This document shows positions 26,837 to 36,124 of a stretch of DNA of 64,000 nucleotides, one piece after another. The notes beneath the pieces are model-generated. The model saw only the letters and a list, made by a program, of their open reading frames with translations. It did not search any database and was not told the origin of the DNA. The stretch is from Lentisphaerales bacterium (GTDB taxonomy: Bacteria > Verrucomicrobiota > Lentisphaeria > Lentisphaerales > Lentisphaeraceae), in NCBI GenBank assembly GCA_022446985.1, contig JAKVBD010000002.1, forward strand, positions 91,312 through 155,311, written 5' to 3'. Position 1 is the stretch's first letter. Each line of letters opens with the position of its first letter. Both the position numbers and the translations under genes were made by a program.

Positions 26837-28129
26837 TTAAGGATTGAGAGAAATGAACAGTTCGTGTTTTAGCGGCTGAATAGCCTGTTTTACTTTTTCC
26901 ACGTGGCCTTGATGTTTTAGCATATATTTGCGGACAATATTTTTCGTAAATGCAGTCGACTCTTTATCTCCCTTAAAATCTTGTTGTATCGCTCTTAAGC
27001 CGCTAAAAGATCTTTTCACAAACGATGTTTCAAAACTCTGCTTATGGTAAATCAAATTACTGATATTCAGGAATGAGCTTTGGAAAGGATTTTCGATAAA
27101 TTCGTTCGCCAGATTAATGCCTTTCGCTAATTCTTCTTTGTTAAAAGTCTTGGTTTTAGTTCCCCAGCGAATTGAGGCTGTTTTTGTTGGGATATTTCTC
27201 ACTTTAAGTTCAAAGTTATTGAATTTTTCCTGAAAGTCGATAAATGGTAAAACGCCCAGCAGGTTATTTTCATTGTTTAGCCTGTTATCTGATTGAAAGC
27301 AAAAAGGATACTTTGAACTTTCAATATTCAGCTTCGCTTCTAATGCTCCAAAGTGAGACTTCTGTAAAATATGCCCATGACTCATATCTATCTTTTCATT
27401 TTTAAAATCGACATTTATTTCAGCTATTTTCTCAGGTAAGTCAAGACTGCTCAAGAAGCTATATGCCATAAGAAAATGGCCGTTCTTTTCCGGATGAATA
27501 CCATCGCGCCCACCGACAACATATTTTTCGCCATACTGCTTTTTGGCACTGAGCATAAATTTCATCATCTGACCGTGAATATCACTAAAGCTAAGTTCAT
27601 TGGTCTTGGCTATCTCTTTGACGATTTTAGCGAGCTTTGCCAGGTTTGCATTGTAGAACTTATCTGCATCCGGATTATTTCTTTGCCAGCTTTCTGAGTC
27701 TACAACTCCAGGAGCCCCAACAATTGTTCTAATGTTCTTAGATTTTAAAAACTTAACAATGGTCTCCATTCCTTTTCGGTAAGCTTCACCGATAAAGTCC
27801 TCGTAAGGGCGATATTTGCCATCATTCATGCCATAACAAGTTGTTACGACGGTTGGTTTCCAGGCCATGAGGTCAAACTCCATGCGTCTGGTAAAAGCCG
27901 GTGCTGTCTCGCCGCCCCAACCGAACTGCATGACTTTGAGGTTCAATTCAGATAGACACAAAGTTAAGTAGAGCTCAAGGTACCTACTGTAACATTTCTG
28001 TTCTGTGATGGAATCTCCAATAATCGCGACTTTATCTCCCTTCTGTAAAGTGAGCGTTTCTGCGAAAGATGCGCTTATAAAGCACAGTAGAAATAATGAG
28101 CTCAAGAATCTTACTTTAAGCACCGACAT
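26837..28129 (-). CDS. Exported SGNH/GDSL hydrolase
   Basis: The 430-residue protein has a signal peptide (to about residue 23, 'FISASFAE') and the SGNH blocks: 'VAIIGDSITEQKCYSRY' (Ser), 'FGWGGETAP' (Gly), 'TCYGMNDGKYR' (Asn) and 'GRDGIHPEKNGHF' (Asp-x-x-His). It probably deacetylates or de-esterifies a polysaccharide. About 170 C-terminal residues form an extra region without a recognised motif. A set A promoter copy lies 29 bases before the ATG. The gene leads into the sigma/kinase pair of module 1 in the same direction, past a weak terminator. Confidence 0.88.
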   Translation of the reverse strand: MSVLKVRFLSSLFLLCFISASFAETLTLQKGDKVAIIGDSITEQKCYSRYLELYLTLCLSELNLKVMQFGWGGETAPAFTRRMEFDLMAWKPTVVTTCYGMNDGKYRPYEDFIGEAYRKGMETIVKFLKSKNIRTIVGAPGVVDSESWQRNNPDADKFYNANLAKLAKIVKEIAKTNELSFSDIHGQMMKFMLSAKKQYGEKYVVGGRDGIHPEKNGHFLMAYSFLSSLDLPEKIAEINVDFKNEKIDMSHGHILQKSHFGALEAKLNIESSKYPFCFQSDNRLNNENNLLGVLPFIDFQEKFNNFELKVRNIPTKTASIRWGTKTKTFNKEELAKGINLANEFIENPFQSSFLNISNLIYHKQSFETSFVKRSFSGLRAIQQDFKGDKESTAFTKNIVRKYMLKHQGHVEKVKQAIQPLKHELFISLNP

Positions 28130-28157
28130 TAACCTCTTGTGTTATCAATTTATAACT

Positions 28158-28191
28158 CAGTCAATCCTAAGGCTGGTCTGCATCTATACAG
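28158..28191 (-). promoter_or_regulatory. Set A promoter, copy 2 (minus strand)
   Basis: On the minus strand CTGTATAGA (28191-28183) is followed after 16 bases by GATTGACTG (28166-28158), 29 bases before the SGNH-hydrolase ATG. It is back to back with copy 3, whose boxes begin about 30 bases away on the other strand, forming a divergent promoter pair. Confidence 0.7.
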
Positions 28192-28221
28192 TAAAAGATA
28201 ATTTTTCTATTTTTTTCATAA

Positions 28222-28255
28222 CTGTATAGAAACTGAATCTATCTGGGATTCATGG
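28222..28255 (+). promoter_or_regulatory. Set A promoter, copy 3
   Basis: CTGTATAGA (28222-28230), 16 bases, GATTCATGG (28247-28255). Both nine-base boxes are identical to copy 1, while the 16 bases between them differ. The site lies 26 bases before the prepilin ATG at 28282. Confidence 0.75.
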
Positions 28256-28281
28256 GTTAAGTGCATGTAATAGGCGGAAAG

Positions 28282-29010
28282 ATGGTATTTATTTATTTGA
28301 AGAAATTTACACTGATAGAATTACTCGTTGTCATAGCCATAATTGGTATCTTAACAAGTATTCTTATGCCTTCTATTACTGGAGCAAGAACCAAGGCTAA
28401 ATCAGCAGTCTGCAAAAATAATCTCAAGCAAATGATCATTGGCCAATTTCTCTACAGTGAAGATAACCAGGAGCGGATCTTTGCCACTTTTTATGGTTCT
28501 GAATGGGTTCATCAAACAGGCTGGAGAGGTGCCGATGCGGTCCATCAACCCGGTGAAGACTTTTTCGATGGCAATACAGGATTCCTCGAACCTTACACAG
28601 GTGATCGCTACTCTAAAACTTATAATTGCCCAGCGACTGATTACGATAATTCCTCCGAAGTATTCCGTATTGACGAAGGGAGGAGCTATGAAGGTTTCAT
28701 GCAACGCAATAATAATCTTCCTGAAAATATCCACCAGGCCTACTTTACTCTTGGTAATGCCCGTCTTTTTGACGATGCTCCACGCAAGCCATTTTTCTGG
28801 GATTACACCGCGCCCATTGGAGACACGACAGAGGGTAACATGAAAAGTATTGGCGGCACTTCAGTTCATGGCAATACTGGTCGACTCAACCTGGCCATAA
28901 CAGATGGCTCTGTCATTGTTATGACTTTCCCTACTACTCAATGGTCATTATTTAATAATGTTAATTGGGTACCGTACTTTGAAAGTGCACTCGGTGAAAG
29001 CCCTAACTAA
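28282..29010 (+). CDS. Prepilin-type protein with His-X11-DG tail
   Basis: The ~242-residue protein begins [20 protein letters not shown]. It belongs to a subgroup with the genes at 38293 and 39082, sharing 'CKNNLKQM', 'GFLEPYTGD', 'YNCPATDYD', 'GRSYEGFM', 'ARKPFFWDY'-like and '[18 protein letters not shown]'. The three end with '(A)LGES'. The His...DG spacing is 11 residues. The prepilin leader implies PilD-type processing and export by a type II/IV machine; the function is unknown. ATG 28282 is preferred over a GTG at 28261, because the latter would lie only six bases after the second promoter box. It is expressed from set A copy 3, divergent from the SGNH hydrolase. Confidence 0.85.
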   Translation: MVFIYLKKFTLIELLVVIAIIGILTSILMPSITGARTKAKSAVCKNNLKQMIIGQFLYSEDNQERIFATFYGSEWVHQTGWRGADAVHQPGEDFFDGNTGFLEPYTGDRYSKTYNCPATDYDNSSEVFRIDEGRSYEGFMQRNNNLPENIHQAYFTLGNARLFDDAPRKPFFWDYTAPIGDTTEGNMKSIGGTSVHGNTGRLNLAITDGSVIVMTFPTTQWSLFNNVNWVPYFESALGESPN

Positions 29011-29219
29011 ACTCTCTTAACTCTTTATATACAGAACCTTCCTTAGACACGATCAACAAGATCTTGAAGAGTTTTACAAGGCAAAGTTTATTGATAAACA
29101 AACTATACTTTTAAACAGCCACTATCTTGTAGATCCATTAAATTCTTTTGAACCTGTCCGAATCATAACCATGAATTTACTGGTACTCCTTATAAAAAAA
29201 CAAAAAAAAGTTTCAACTG

Positions 29220-29253
29220 CTGTATAGATCCACACCCTAAATCTAATTCTAGG
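29220..29253 (+). promoter_or_regulatory. Set A promoter, copy 4
   Basis: CTGTATAGA (29220-29228), 16 bases, AATTCTAGG (29245-29253), 27 bases before the ATG of the PVC-type cytochrome gene. The first box is perfect. The second keeps ATTC and the final GG. Confidence 0.65.
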
Positions 29254-29279
29254 GCTAAATAACAATCTCGGTGGTTTGA

Positions 29280-31895
29280 ATGCATAAATTTTTAAAACCT
29301 TTCCTTATATTCTGTTTGTCAGCCAGCTGTCTCTTGGCAGAAGAGAATCCTCTTCCAACAGAAAACTCTTTTCAATTCCACAAAGACTTCAATGATTTAA
29401 AAATAGAGACCTTTGCCAAGTCACCGATGATCAACAGTCCGGTTGCAATGGATGTCGATTACCAAGGCAGGCTCTGGGTTGCCGATGACCTTGCTAAAAT
29501 TGATAAAAAGACCCGACGTGGCGGCCGCATTCTTGTTCTTGAAGACATCAACAACGATGGTAAAGCCGATAAAGCTACTCAATTCGGTCCAAAACTGACT
29601 TCCATGCCACTGGGAATTGCCGTCTACGACAACGTCATTGTCGTTTCTCTTTCCCCTGACCTCATCGTTTTCACTGACGTCAATCGCAATGGCAAATTTG
29701 AAGAAGATATCGACAACAAAGAAGTCCTCATGACCGGCTTTCACGGCTTTGATCACGATCACAGTCTGCACGCCGTCGTAGGTGCGCCCAATGGCCAATG
29801 GTACCTCAGTACTGGAAATAATGGCGCCGACATTAAGACTAAAGACGGTAAAGAATTTCACGTCAGCAGTTACTACAGCCGTAATCCAGAAAGCATGGGC
29901 AAGAAAAGTTCAGACGGGCACACTTACGTCGGTGGCTTTGGCATGAGTCTGAATCCGGATGGCACAAATGCCGAAATTATTTTTCAAAATGCCCGAAATA
30001 CTCACGATATGTTCGTGACTTCATTTGGCGATCTTTACCAGAGCGATAATGATGACCCGGCGCACGCTCGTGTTGCCTGGACGATGAAACACAGTAACTA
30101 TGGCTACGCCAGTCTTGAAGATGGCAGCCGTTCCTGGGAAGAATCCGGAAAATCATGGGAAGAAGGTAAAGTTACCGCCTACTCTTTGAAGGTTGACCGT
30201 CACGCTCGTTTCAACAAGGCTCACTGGCGCGAAAATTACCCCGGCACCACTCCTCCGGGTTCTATGTGGGGTTCAGGTGCTCCTACTGGCTGTATCTTTA
30301 TCGAAGGCGATGAACTGGGTGAAAAGTACCGCGGTAAATTCATTATCTGCGAAACCGTCAACAAAGCTCTCTTCAGCTTTGATCCAAAGCTTAAAGATAC
30401 TGAAATAGAAATGGGATTAAAAACCGATTTCCTGACCCTTAAACCTGGAGATAAATCAGCATTTCTACCAACGGATATTGTCCTTGATCTGAATGGCTCG
30501 GCCTATATATCAGACTGGAACTCATACAGTAATGGTCGCGGCCGTGGTAACGCTCAAGGCGCCATTTATAAAATCAGTTGCAAAGCTGCGATGCCAAAGA
30601 AACCTACAGTTGACTTCAACACGACAGCAGGTCTAATCGAAGCATTAAAAAGTCCGGCAGTAAGTGTTCGGTGGGTTGCTGTCGACCGCCTTAAAAAGAA
30701 AAAAGGTATTTTCCCTGAGCTCAAGAAGTTCTATGAATCGACAAATAATAAATGGTACAAAGCCAGAGCTGTTTGGCTCATGGGACTCATAAAAGATGTG
30801 AATGGCAAGAAATTCATAGAAAGCTTAATGAATCATACTGATCCGCAATTCAGAATCCTCGCTATGCGTACTCTGATCTACAGTTATCCGCAAGAGAAAA
30901 TGAAGTATCTCAAGCTTGCTGTAAGAGATACACACAATGCCGTGAAACGCGAAGTCGCAGTCAATCTTCGCGATGCTTCTTATGAAGATTCAAAACAAAT
31001 GCTCAAAGAAATCGTTAAAGCCTACGATGGTAAAAACCGCTACTACCTGGAAGCTCTGGGAACTGCAGCGACCGGCAAAGAAAAAGAAGTCTACAATGAA
31101 CTTGTCAGACCGACTCTTCCTGAACTTGCAAAGTGGAATGATCTGCACAAAAGGCTCGCCTGGCGCTTAAGAAGCTCTGAAGCTTTAGATGATTTCATGA
31201 ACTGCCTGATCGTTCAAAAACCTGATCTTGAAGAATTCCGTCGGTGGATCATGACTTTCTCTTTGGCTTACACTCCTGAGGAGCAAGCTGCCAATTACCA
31301 TAGAATTAAAAACTTAAATACTGTTTTCAACCAGGATGACTTCCAAAGTACGACTCATGAAGTCCTCGAAAAAGACCTGGTAGATAAAAAGCCTGAAGTC
31401 ATGGCTATGAGTTACGAATTCCCGAAAGCCTATGGTTCTCCAACCACATTAAGTGCCTCAAAAGAAATCGCCAAGCTCTCAGGTAACGCTCTAAAAGGCC
31501 AATATAAAATCGGCCTCTGTTACACCTGCCATAAAGTCAACAATGTCGGAGGAACTTTCGGCCCTGACTTAAGCAGCTGGGCGCGCAATACATCACTTGA
31601 AGAAGTCATCGAGAGTATCGTTCACCCATCAGCTAGAATCGCTCACGGCTACGAAAAAGTCGTCATTGTTGAAAACGACAAGTACCGGGTCGAAGGTATA
31701 CAAACCGGCTATGGTTACCATGCCGGTAGCATAAAGGTCAAAACTGTCGGAGGCCAAACTGTAAAACTTGCCTTCCGCCGCAGTAAAGCCAGAATCAAAA
31801 AACTGGAAAATCATTCATGGATGCCAAGTGCATCTACCATGGGTCTCAGCGATCAAGACGTACGTGACATAGCGGCCTATCTAAAATCTCTTTAA
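29280..31895 (+). CDS. PVC-type CxxCH haem protein with propeller and HEAT-like repeats
   Basis: The 871-residue exported protein has a signal peptide to about residue 21. An N-terminal 'membrane-bound dehydrogenase' propeller follows (about 30-430: 'PVAMDVDYQGRLWVADD', 'PLGIAVYDNVIVVS', 'HDHSLHAVVGAPNGQWYLS', 'NTHDMFVTSFGDLYQSDND'). Helical HEAT-like repeats lie at ~460-640. A C-terminal cytochrome c domain has 'GLCYTCHKVNNVGGTFGPDLS' and a distal 'SWMPSASTMGLSDQDVRD'. This architecture is characteristic of Planctomycetes/Verrucomicrobia/Lentisphaerae and is thought to oxidise sugars or other extracellular substrates; the reaction is unproven. A set A promoter precedes it, and a strong terminator follows at 31921. 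Confidence 0.9.
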   Translation: MHKFLKPFLIFCLSASCLLAEENPLPTENSFQFHKDFNDLKIETFAKSPMINSPVAMDVDYQGRLWVADDLAKIDKKTRRGGRILVLEDINNDGKADKATQFGPKLTSMPLGIAVYDNVIVVSLSPDLIVFTDVNRNGKFEEDIDNKEVLMTGFHGFDHDHSLHAVVGAPNGQWYLSTGNNGADIKTKDGKEFHVSSYYSRNPESMGKKSSDGHTYVGGFGMSLNPDGTNAEIIFQNARNTHDMFVTSFGDLYQSDNDDPAHARVAWTMKHSNYGYASLEDGSRSWEESGKSWEEGKVTAYSLKVDRHARFNKAHWRENYPGTTPPGSMWGSGAPTGCIFIEGDELGEKYRGKFIICETVNKALFSFDPKLKDTEIEMGLKTDFLTLKPGDKSAFLPTDIVLDLNGSAYISDWNSYSNGRGRGNAQGAIYKISCKAAMPKKPTVDFNTTAGLIEALKSPAVSVRWVAVDRLKKKKGIFPELKKFYESTNNKWYKARAVWLMGLIKDVNGKKFIESLMNHTDPQFRILAMRTLIYSYPQEKMKYLKLAVRDTHNAVKREVAVNLRDASYEDSKQMLKEIVKAYDGKNRYYLEALGTAATGKEKEVYNELVRPTLPELAKWNDLHKRLAWRLRSSEALDDFMNCLIVQKPDLEEFRRWIMTFSLAYTPEEQAANYHRIKNLNTVFNQDDFQSTTHEVLEKDLVDKKPEVMAMSYEFPKAYGSPTTLSASKEIAKLSGNALKGQYKIGLCYTCHKVNNVGGTFGPDLSSWARNTSLEEVIESIVHPSARIAHGYEKVVIVENDKYRVEGIQTGYGYHAGSIKVKTVGGQTVKLAFRRSKARIKKLENHSWMPSASTMGLSDQDVRDIAAYLKSL

Positions 31896-31920
31896 TCCTT
31901 TAGTTGTGAGAGGAGGATTA

Positions 31921-31947
31921 GGTGCGGTGAAAGCCGCACCTTTTTTT
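31921..31947 (+). terminator. Intrinsic terminator of the PVC-type cytochrome gene
   Basis: GGTGCGG (31921-31927) and CCGCACC (31934-31940) form a 7-bp GC stem with a 6-base loop followed by seven T, 26 bases after the stop codon. Confidence 0.92.
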
Positions 31948-32071
31948 ATCTATTACCTTAAATGGATCAAAAATCTTATACTGCGAAACTGCGAATTCGC
32001 CACTCTCCTCAATTTACCTGAACGACTTTATTTGATACCAGAAAATAAAAATGCCAAAAATAACAAAGTTT

Positions 32072-32098
32072 GTTGAGATCCCTAAGTCTAGAGTCGTT
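32072..32098 (+). promoter_or_regulatory. Set B promoter, copy 1
   Basis: GTTGAGAT (32072-32079), 12 bases, AGTCGTT (32092-32098), 38 bases before the ATG of the double sialate-esterase protein. The same two boxes with the same spacing occur only once more, at 38244, on the other side of sigma/kinase module 2. Confidence 0.65.
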
Positions 32099-32136
32099 TT
32101 CTGGTTAATTATCAGTTAATTAAGGACTCTGCCAAC

Positions 32137-35118
32137 ATGCTTAAGATACTTCTCACAGTCGCGTTTTATTTACTCTTTTCGATTCAATCGTCAGCTCAGA
32201 ATTCAACTGTGGACATCTTTATAATAGCGGGGCAATCAAATGCGGCAGGAAGAGGGGTTGTCAGTAATTTAACTGAATTACAAAAAACACAGAACGCTCA
32301 GTTCTTTGGCTCCTGGCACAAGTTTTTAAATAACGCCACCAGTGAATCACCACAGTATCATTCAGGCTGGTTGCCACAAACAATTGCAGGAAAAACAAGA
32401 GCCGGCATAAGTACTCAAAATAACGGCAACTACAGCGAAACATTTGTCAACAGTGACTGGTTTGGCCCAGAAATAGGCTTCGTCAAAAGAGCAAATGAAA
32501 TCAACCTGACTCCTAATCCCATGGCAATCATAAAGTATACCGTCGATGGTTCTGCACTCATTGCCGATCCTGCAACTACCTATCAGGTATCTGATTGGGA
32601 CACAGTTAAGACCGGCTTTGCAGATGGTGATTGTTGGAAAGGTTTTAAAGCTGCACTGACTGCGGCAGTCGACAGTCTACCTGAAGATACGACTCCAAAT
32701 TTCAAAGGAATGATCTGGTGGCAAGGTGAAAACGGCACAAATGCTACCGACTTAAAAGTTTTTATAACTGCAGTTAGAAATCATCTTGGTGCAAATTTTG
32801 GAGTTCAAAAATCTTCTCAATTTCCAGTAATCATCACCGGCAATAAATTTTGGGGTGCCGGCTTAAAAACAAATGTTGCAGACCTCGATGACTACGTTGG
32901 CTTTATCGATTCTGTGACTTACGGACAAATTGGCGGTTATACAAATACACACATTGGCAGTGGAGAAAATGGCCAGTCACTCGACGTCGATGACAATGGT
33001 ACCAATGACGTTTTTGATATTGGCCAGGCTTATGCTAATGAAATGGCCCTGCTTATCGACACTCCAGAAACTGAAGTCACAACTTATCAGATTAACTTTA
33101 TCAATGTTGATGGCTCAGAGACCTCTCAAACTGTCAATAAAGAAGAAGTTGCCACTCCTCCCGCCGGCTTAAATACTACGGACAAAAAATTCACCGAATG
33201 GCCGACTATTAAACCGGCATATAAAAACACGACTTACACGGCTCTATATGAAGACGTAGTAACCGGGGGCGGAAATATAGTCGACGTCTTTATCGCAACC
33301 GGTCAATCAAATGCAGTTTACCCGCTCTATAACGGTGAAGATAATAAATATGCCTTTGGTCGTGGAGTTCAGGAAAAGTTGACTGCTTCTGGCCAATTCT
33401 CCAATCCAACGGTTGTCTTAGCTGGAGAACCTGGACGCCCGATAGCTTACTGGTGGGCAGAGTTTTGGCCGGGGGCTTACAACGGTTATGACTCTCAGTT
33501 TTTTGATATCAACAATAATGGAACAGGTAAACTAGAAGCAAAGATCAATCAGATTCTGGCTAATGGAGATACTCCTCGTTTCCGTGGAATATTCTGGTTT
33601 CAGGGAGAAAGCGACGGCCTGGGTCCATACGCCACAGCTGATACTTCACAGGAAAATTACCAGGCACGCTGGTCAGGACTCCTGGAGCAACTGAATACAG
33701 ACCTGCAGGCCGCCGGCTTGAGCCATAGCGATTATCATTTTGTTTTCAATACGGTGTCTGAGTCTGGCAATAAAATCAATCAGATTCTCACTAATGTGGC
33801 AAATACAAACTCTAAAGGGGCAATCTATGATGCGGTAAATTCCCCTTATCATGATCAAGATGTTATTATTGAGAAAGCTTATGGCAACCTGCATGACTAC
33901 GACCATTTTTCAGTTGGTACGGCAAATGCCCAGCTCTTTATCGATTCATTTTTAAATATTCAGCCTCCAAATAATAGCACTGACAATTCAACTGCTGGAG
34001 TTTCACTGACTCTTTCTCAAACTACAAATGCCGGTCAAGGGGTGACAAGTATTGATCTTACATCCCAAGGCGGTCTTGACTGGGCAGTCTGGAATGGAGG
34101 TAACTCAACTCCAAACCAAAGTATGGCAGGAGGAAGTGGCTTCAGCGGTTTATCTGCAATAGGTTCGACAACTTTTGGCAATGGGTTTTTCCACAGCCAG
34201 AACAGTTACAACTGGTCAAATGCCTCTGAACAAAATTCAGGCTCCACTACATTGGCGGGGAATGCTACAATCTCATCAATGGGAGATGGCGTAAGTTTAA
34301 CAGTAACTGTCGATTCTGCGGGTTCATACCAACTTAAATTCTATGCCTCCACCTATGACGTCAACCTCACTGCAACCGCAGCTCTTTCATCGGGAAGTTT
34401 TTCTGATTCAGTAGTCGGCAACTATGTTAAAAACAGCGTTGAAAAATATGAATATACCATCGATTTCACAACCCAGGGCGCAGATACTTTGACTCTGGAT
34501 CTGACTAAAAGCGATGGAGCAAGTTTTATCTTTGCTCAGGAAGCTTTTTCGCTTAAGGCGATGAATATTATTGATGACGACACTGATGACACTGACGACT
34601 CGGACAATGAAGGTCAAGACACAAATGACAATGACCAAACTTTATTTGAAGGAGCAACAATTTGGGATGGACAGGCAAATGACAATCTCTGGTCTACAGC
34701 CTTAAACTGGTCTGATAATCTACTCCCTAATATTGCCGACGATATCTATATTGGCACATCAAAATTAGTTACAGATGCAAGTGCCGATTTTGCCTCTCTT
34801 TATCTTGATGCAGATTCTCAGGTGAGCTTTTCCTTCTTTTATCCAAATAATAAAATCTTCAATATAAATGGCGTTCTCGATCTCGACTCTCCAACTGCAT
34901 TTCGCCCTTATGGCTCATACTTTCATTTATCGTCAACAGGAAGTTTTGGATCTAGCGTGCAGTGGCTCGATCTTGGGCAAAACAGTATTTTAAGCTTTGA
35001 CGATGGGGCCACTTTTGAGTCATATACCTCCCTGGAGATACGAGGTACTGTCAGTCTGGATTTTAAGCTTTCTGAAACCGGTTTCTCTCCCCTAAACCTG
35101 GGTGGACTTTATGATTGA
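32137..35118 (+). CDS. Large exported protein with two SASA (sialate O-acetylesterase-like) domains
   Basis: The 993-residue protein has a signal peptide (MLKILLTVAFYLLFSIQSSA). SASA domain 1 begins 'VDIFIIAGQSNAAGRG' (catalytic Ser34, 'GMIWWQGENG'). An InlB-like beta repeat lies at ~318-380. SASA domain 2 begins 'VDVFIATGQSNAVYPLY' ('GIFWFQGESDG', His in 'HDYDHFS'). A beta region and a DDDTDDTDDSDNEGQD linker follow, then a C-terminal beta domain. It is a carbohydrate esterase of the DUF303/CE6 type, probably removing acetyl groups from glycans. It ends at an in-frame TGA (35116-35118), but the same frame stays open for 76 more codons, so the C-terminus appears cut by a nonsense change. A set B promoter precedes it. 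Confidence 0.85.
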   Translation: MLKILLTVAFYLLFSIQSSAQNSTVDIFIIAGQSNAAGRGVVSNLTELQKTQNAQFFGSWHKFLNNATSESPQYHSGWLPQTIAGKTRAGISTQNNGNYSETFVNSDWFGPEIGFVKRANEINLTPNPMAIIKYTVDGSALIADPATTYQVSDWDTVKTGFADGDCWKGFKAALTAAVDSLPEDTTPNFKGMIWWQGENGTNATDLKVFITAVRNHLGANFGVQKSSQFPVIITGNKFWGAGLKTNVADLDDYVGFIDSVTYGQIGGYTNTHIGSGENGQSLDVDDNGTNDVFDIGQAYANEMALLIDTPETEVTTYQINFINVDGSETSQTVNKEEVATPPAGLNTTDKKFTEWPTIKPAYKNTTYTALYEDVVTGGGNIVDVFIATGQSNAVYPLYNGEDNKYAFGRGVQEKLTASGQFSNPTVVLAGEPGRPIAYWWAEFWPGAYNGYDSQFFDINNNGTGKLEAKINQILANGDTPRFRGIFWFQGESDGLGPYATADTSQENYQARWSGLLEQLNTDLQAAGLSHSDYHFVFNTVSESGNKINQILTNVANTNSKGAIYDAVNSPYHDQDVIIEKAYGNLHDYDHFSVGTANAQLFIDSFLNIQPPNNSTDNSTAGVSLTLSQTTNAGQGVTSIDLTSQGGLDWAVWNGGNSTPNQSMAGGSGFSGLSAIGSTTFGNGFFHSQNSYNWSNASEQNSGSTTLAGNATISSMGDGVSLTVTVDSAGSYQLKFYASTYDVNLTATAALSSGSFSDSVVGNYVKNSVEKYEYTIDFTTQGADTLTLDLTKSDGASFIFAQEAFSLKAMNIIDDDTDDTDDSDNEGQDTNDNDQTLFEGATIWDGQANDNLWSTALNWSDNLLPNIADDIYIGTSKLVTDASADFASLYLDADSQVSFSFFYPNNKIFNINGVLDLDSPTAFRPYGSYFHLSSTGSFGSSVQWLDLGQNSILSFDDGATFESYTSLEIRGTVSLDFKLSETGFSPLNLGGLYD

Positions 35119-35349
35119 AATACTGCTAATTGGAGTGATTTCACATTCAACATCGATCTCTCAAACTATGATCTTAATTATGGCACAGAAATCATTTTAA
35201 TGGACTTTTTTGCTCACGCCAGTGTTTATTCTGAAAAATTCACTCCAGCAGCAATTAATATCATCAAAGGTGAAAGTGGCCTGGATGCGACTTTAAGTTT
35301 TGAGACAACTCAATCAAAACTTGTCCTCACCGTCTTCCTGAAAATCTGA
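35119..35349 (+). pseudogene. In-frame continuation of the SASA protein beyond TGA
   Basis: The frame continues for 76 codons after the TGA at 35116 and stops at TGA 35347-35349. It gives 'NTANWSDFTFNIDLSNYDLN', 'GTEIILMDFFAHASVYSEKF' and 'TTQSKLVLTVFLKI'. Beta-rich composition and codon use are like the upstream domain, so it is almost certainly the original C-terminus. Either a single nonsense mutation or a base-call error separates it. Confidence 0.75.
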
Positions 35350-35360
35350 CTTTCCTGTTT

Positions 35361-35432
35361 AAAAATCTCCAACATACATACAACAACGCACACATCCGCT
35401 GAGCAGTAGGTTCGCTTACTGCTCAGCTTTAT
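35361..35432 (+). ncRNA. AATCTCC / CACACA / UUCG-hairpin element ahead of sigma factor 2
   Basis: AATCTCC (35364-35370) is followed by a CA-rich linker and a 13-bp hairpin (35398-35410 with 35415-35427) closed by a TTCG loop, then TTT. It acts as a terminator for the SASA gene and lies ~95 bases before the sigma factor ATG. The lead sequence and CA-rich linker match the triple units near 1 kb, although the small first hairpin is missing. It may be only a terminator; a leader or attenuator role is inferred. Confidence 0.55.
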
Positions 35433-35525
35433 AGCAGAATAACCATAAAATCAGTTGAATCAGGGCTGCAACGGATAATCAAAATACTTACAATTTAACT
35501 GAACTAACTAAGCAGAGGCCCCTGC

Positions 35526-36116
35526 ATGAGTGATTGGAATACCAGACATACTCTCATACAAAGAGCTCAGACTTCCCGGGATAATGATACCTGGGAAGAG
35601 TTTGTCGATTCCTATAAAAAGTTCATTTTCTACATGCTTCAACAGATGCAAGTCCCCAATAGCCTTATCGATGACCTGGCTCAGGAAATACTCCTTAATC
35701 TTTGGACAAAACTGGAAATGTACGCCAAAGAAAAAGGAAAGTTTCGCAGCTGGTTGACACGAGTCATACGCAACTCTGCTACTGATTGTCTCATTAAAGA
35801 GCAACGCTACAACAAAAGGCAGGAAAAAGCCGGCGAGGTTCTCAAACTCCTTGAATCTGTACCTGAAAGTCAATTTGAAAAAATTGTTGATCGCGAGTGG
35901 CGTACACACATGGTCAACATCACGCTTGAAAGCCTCGAGTCAGAACTCTCTGAGACCGCAATTAAAGTTTTTAAATTAAGCCTGGAACAGCTTAGTGCCG
36001 AAAAAATCGCCGAAGAATTAGAAATCACCGTAGGTTCAGTCTACACACTAAAAAACCGTGTTAAAGAACTTTTTTCCCGCAGACTTAAACAGCTGGTTGA
36101 GGAACTGGAGTTTTAA
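35526..36116 (+). CDS. ECF sigma factor of module 2
   Basis: The 196-residue protein starts MSDWNTRHTLIQRAQTSRDN, the shared N-terminal signature. Region 2 contains 'LAQEILLNLWTKLEMYAKEK' and 'KFRSWLTRVIRNSATDCL'. Region 4 contains 'LSAEKIAEELEITVGSVYTL'. Its recognition helix differs clearly from modules 1 and 3, in keeping with a different promoter. The kinase gene starts eight bases after its stop. No anti-sigma gene is present. The neighbouring genes at 32137 and 38293 carry set B promoters, the candidate targets. Confidence 0.9.
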   Translation: MSDWNTRHTLIQRAQTSRDNDTWEEFVDSYKKFIFYMLQQMQVPNSLIDDLAQEILLNLWTKLEMYAKEKGKFRSWLTRVIRNSATDCLIKEQRYNKRQEKAGEVLKLLESVPESQFEKIVDREWRTHMVNITLESLESELSETAIKVFKLSLEQLSAEKIAEELEITVGSVYTLKNRVKELFSRRLKQLVEELEF

Positions 36117-36124
36117 AAGTTTCT

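Noticed and set aside
35116..35118. Selenocysteine at the in-frame TGA of the SASA protein
   Set aside because: There is no redox or Cys-like context around the codon. The hairpin downstream lies past the true stop and looks like a terminator.
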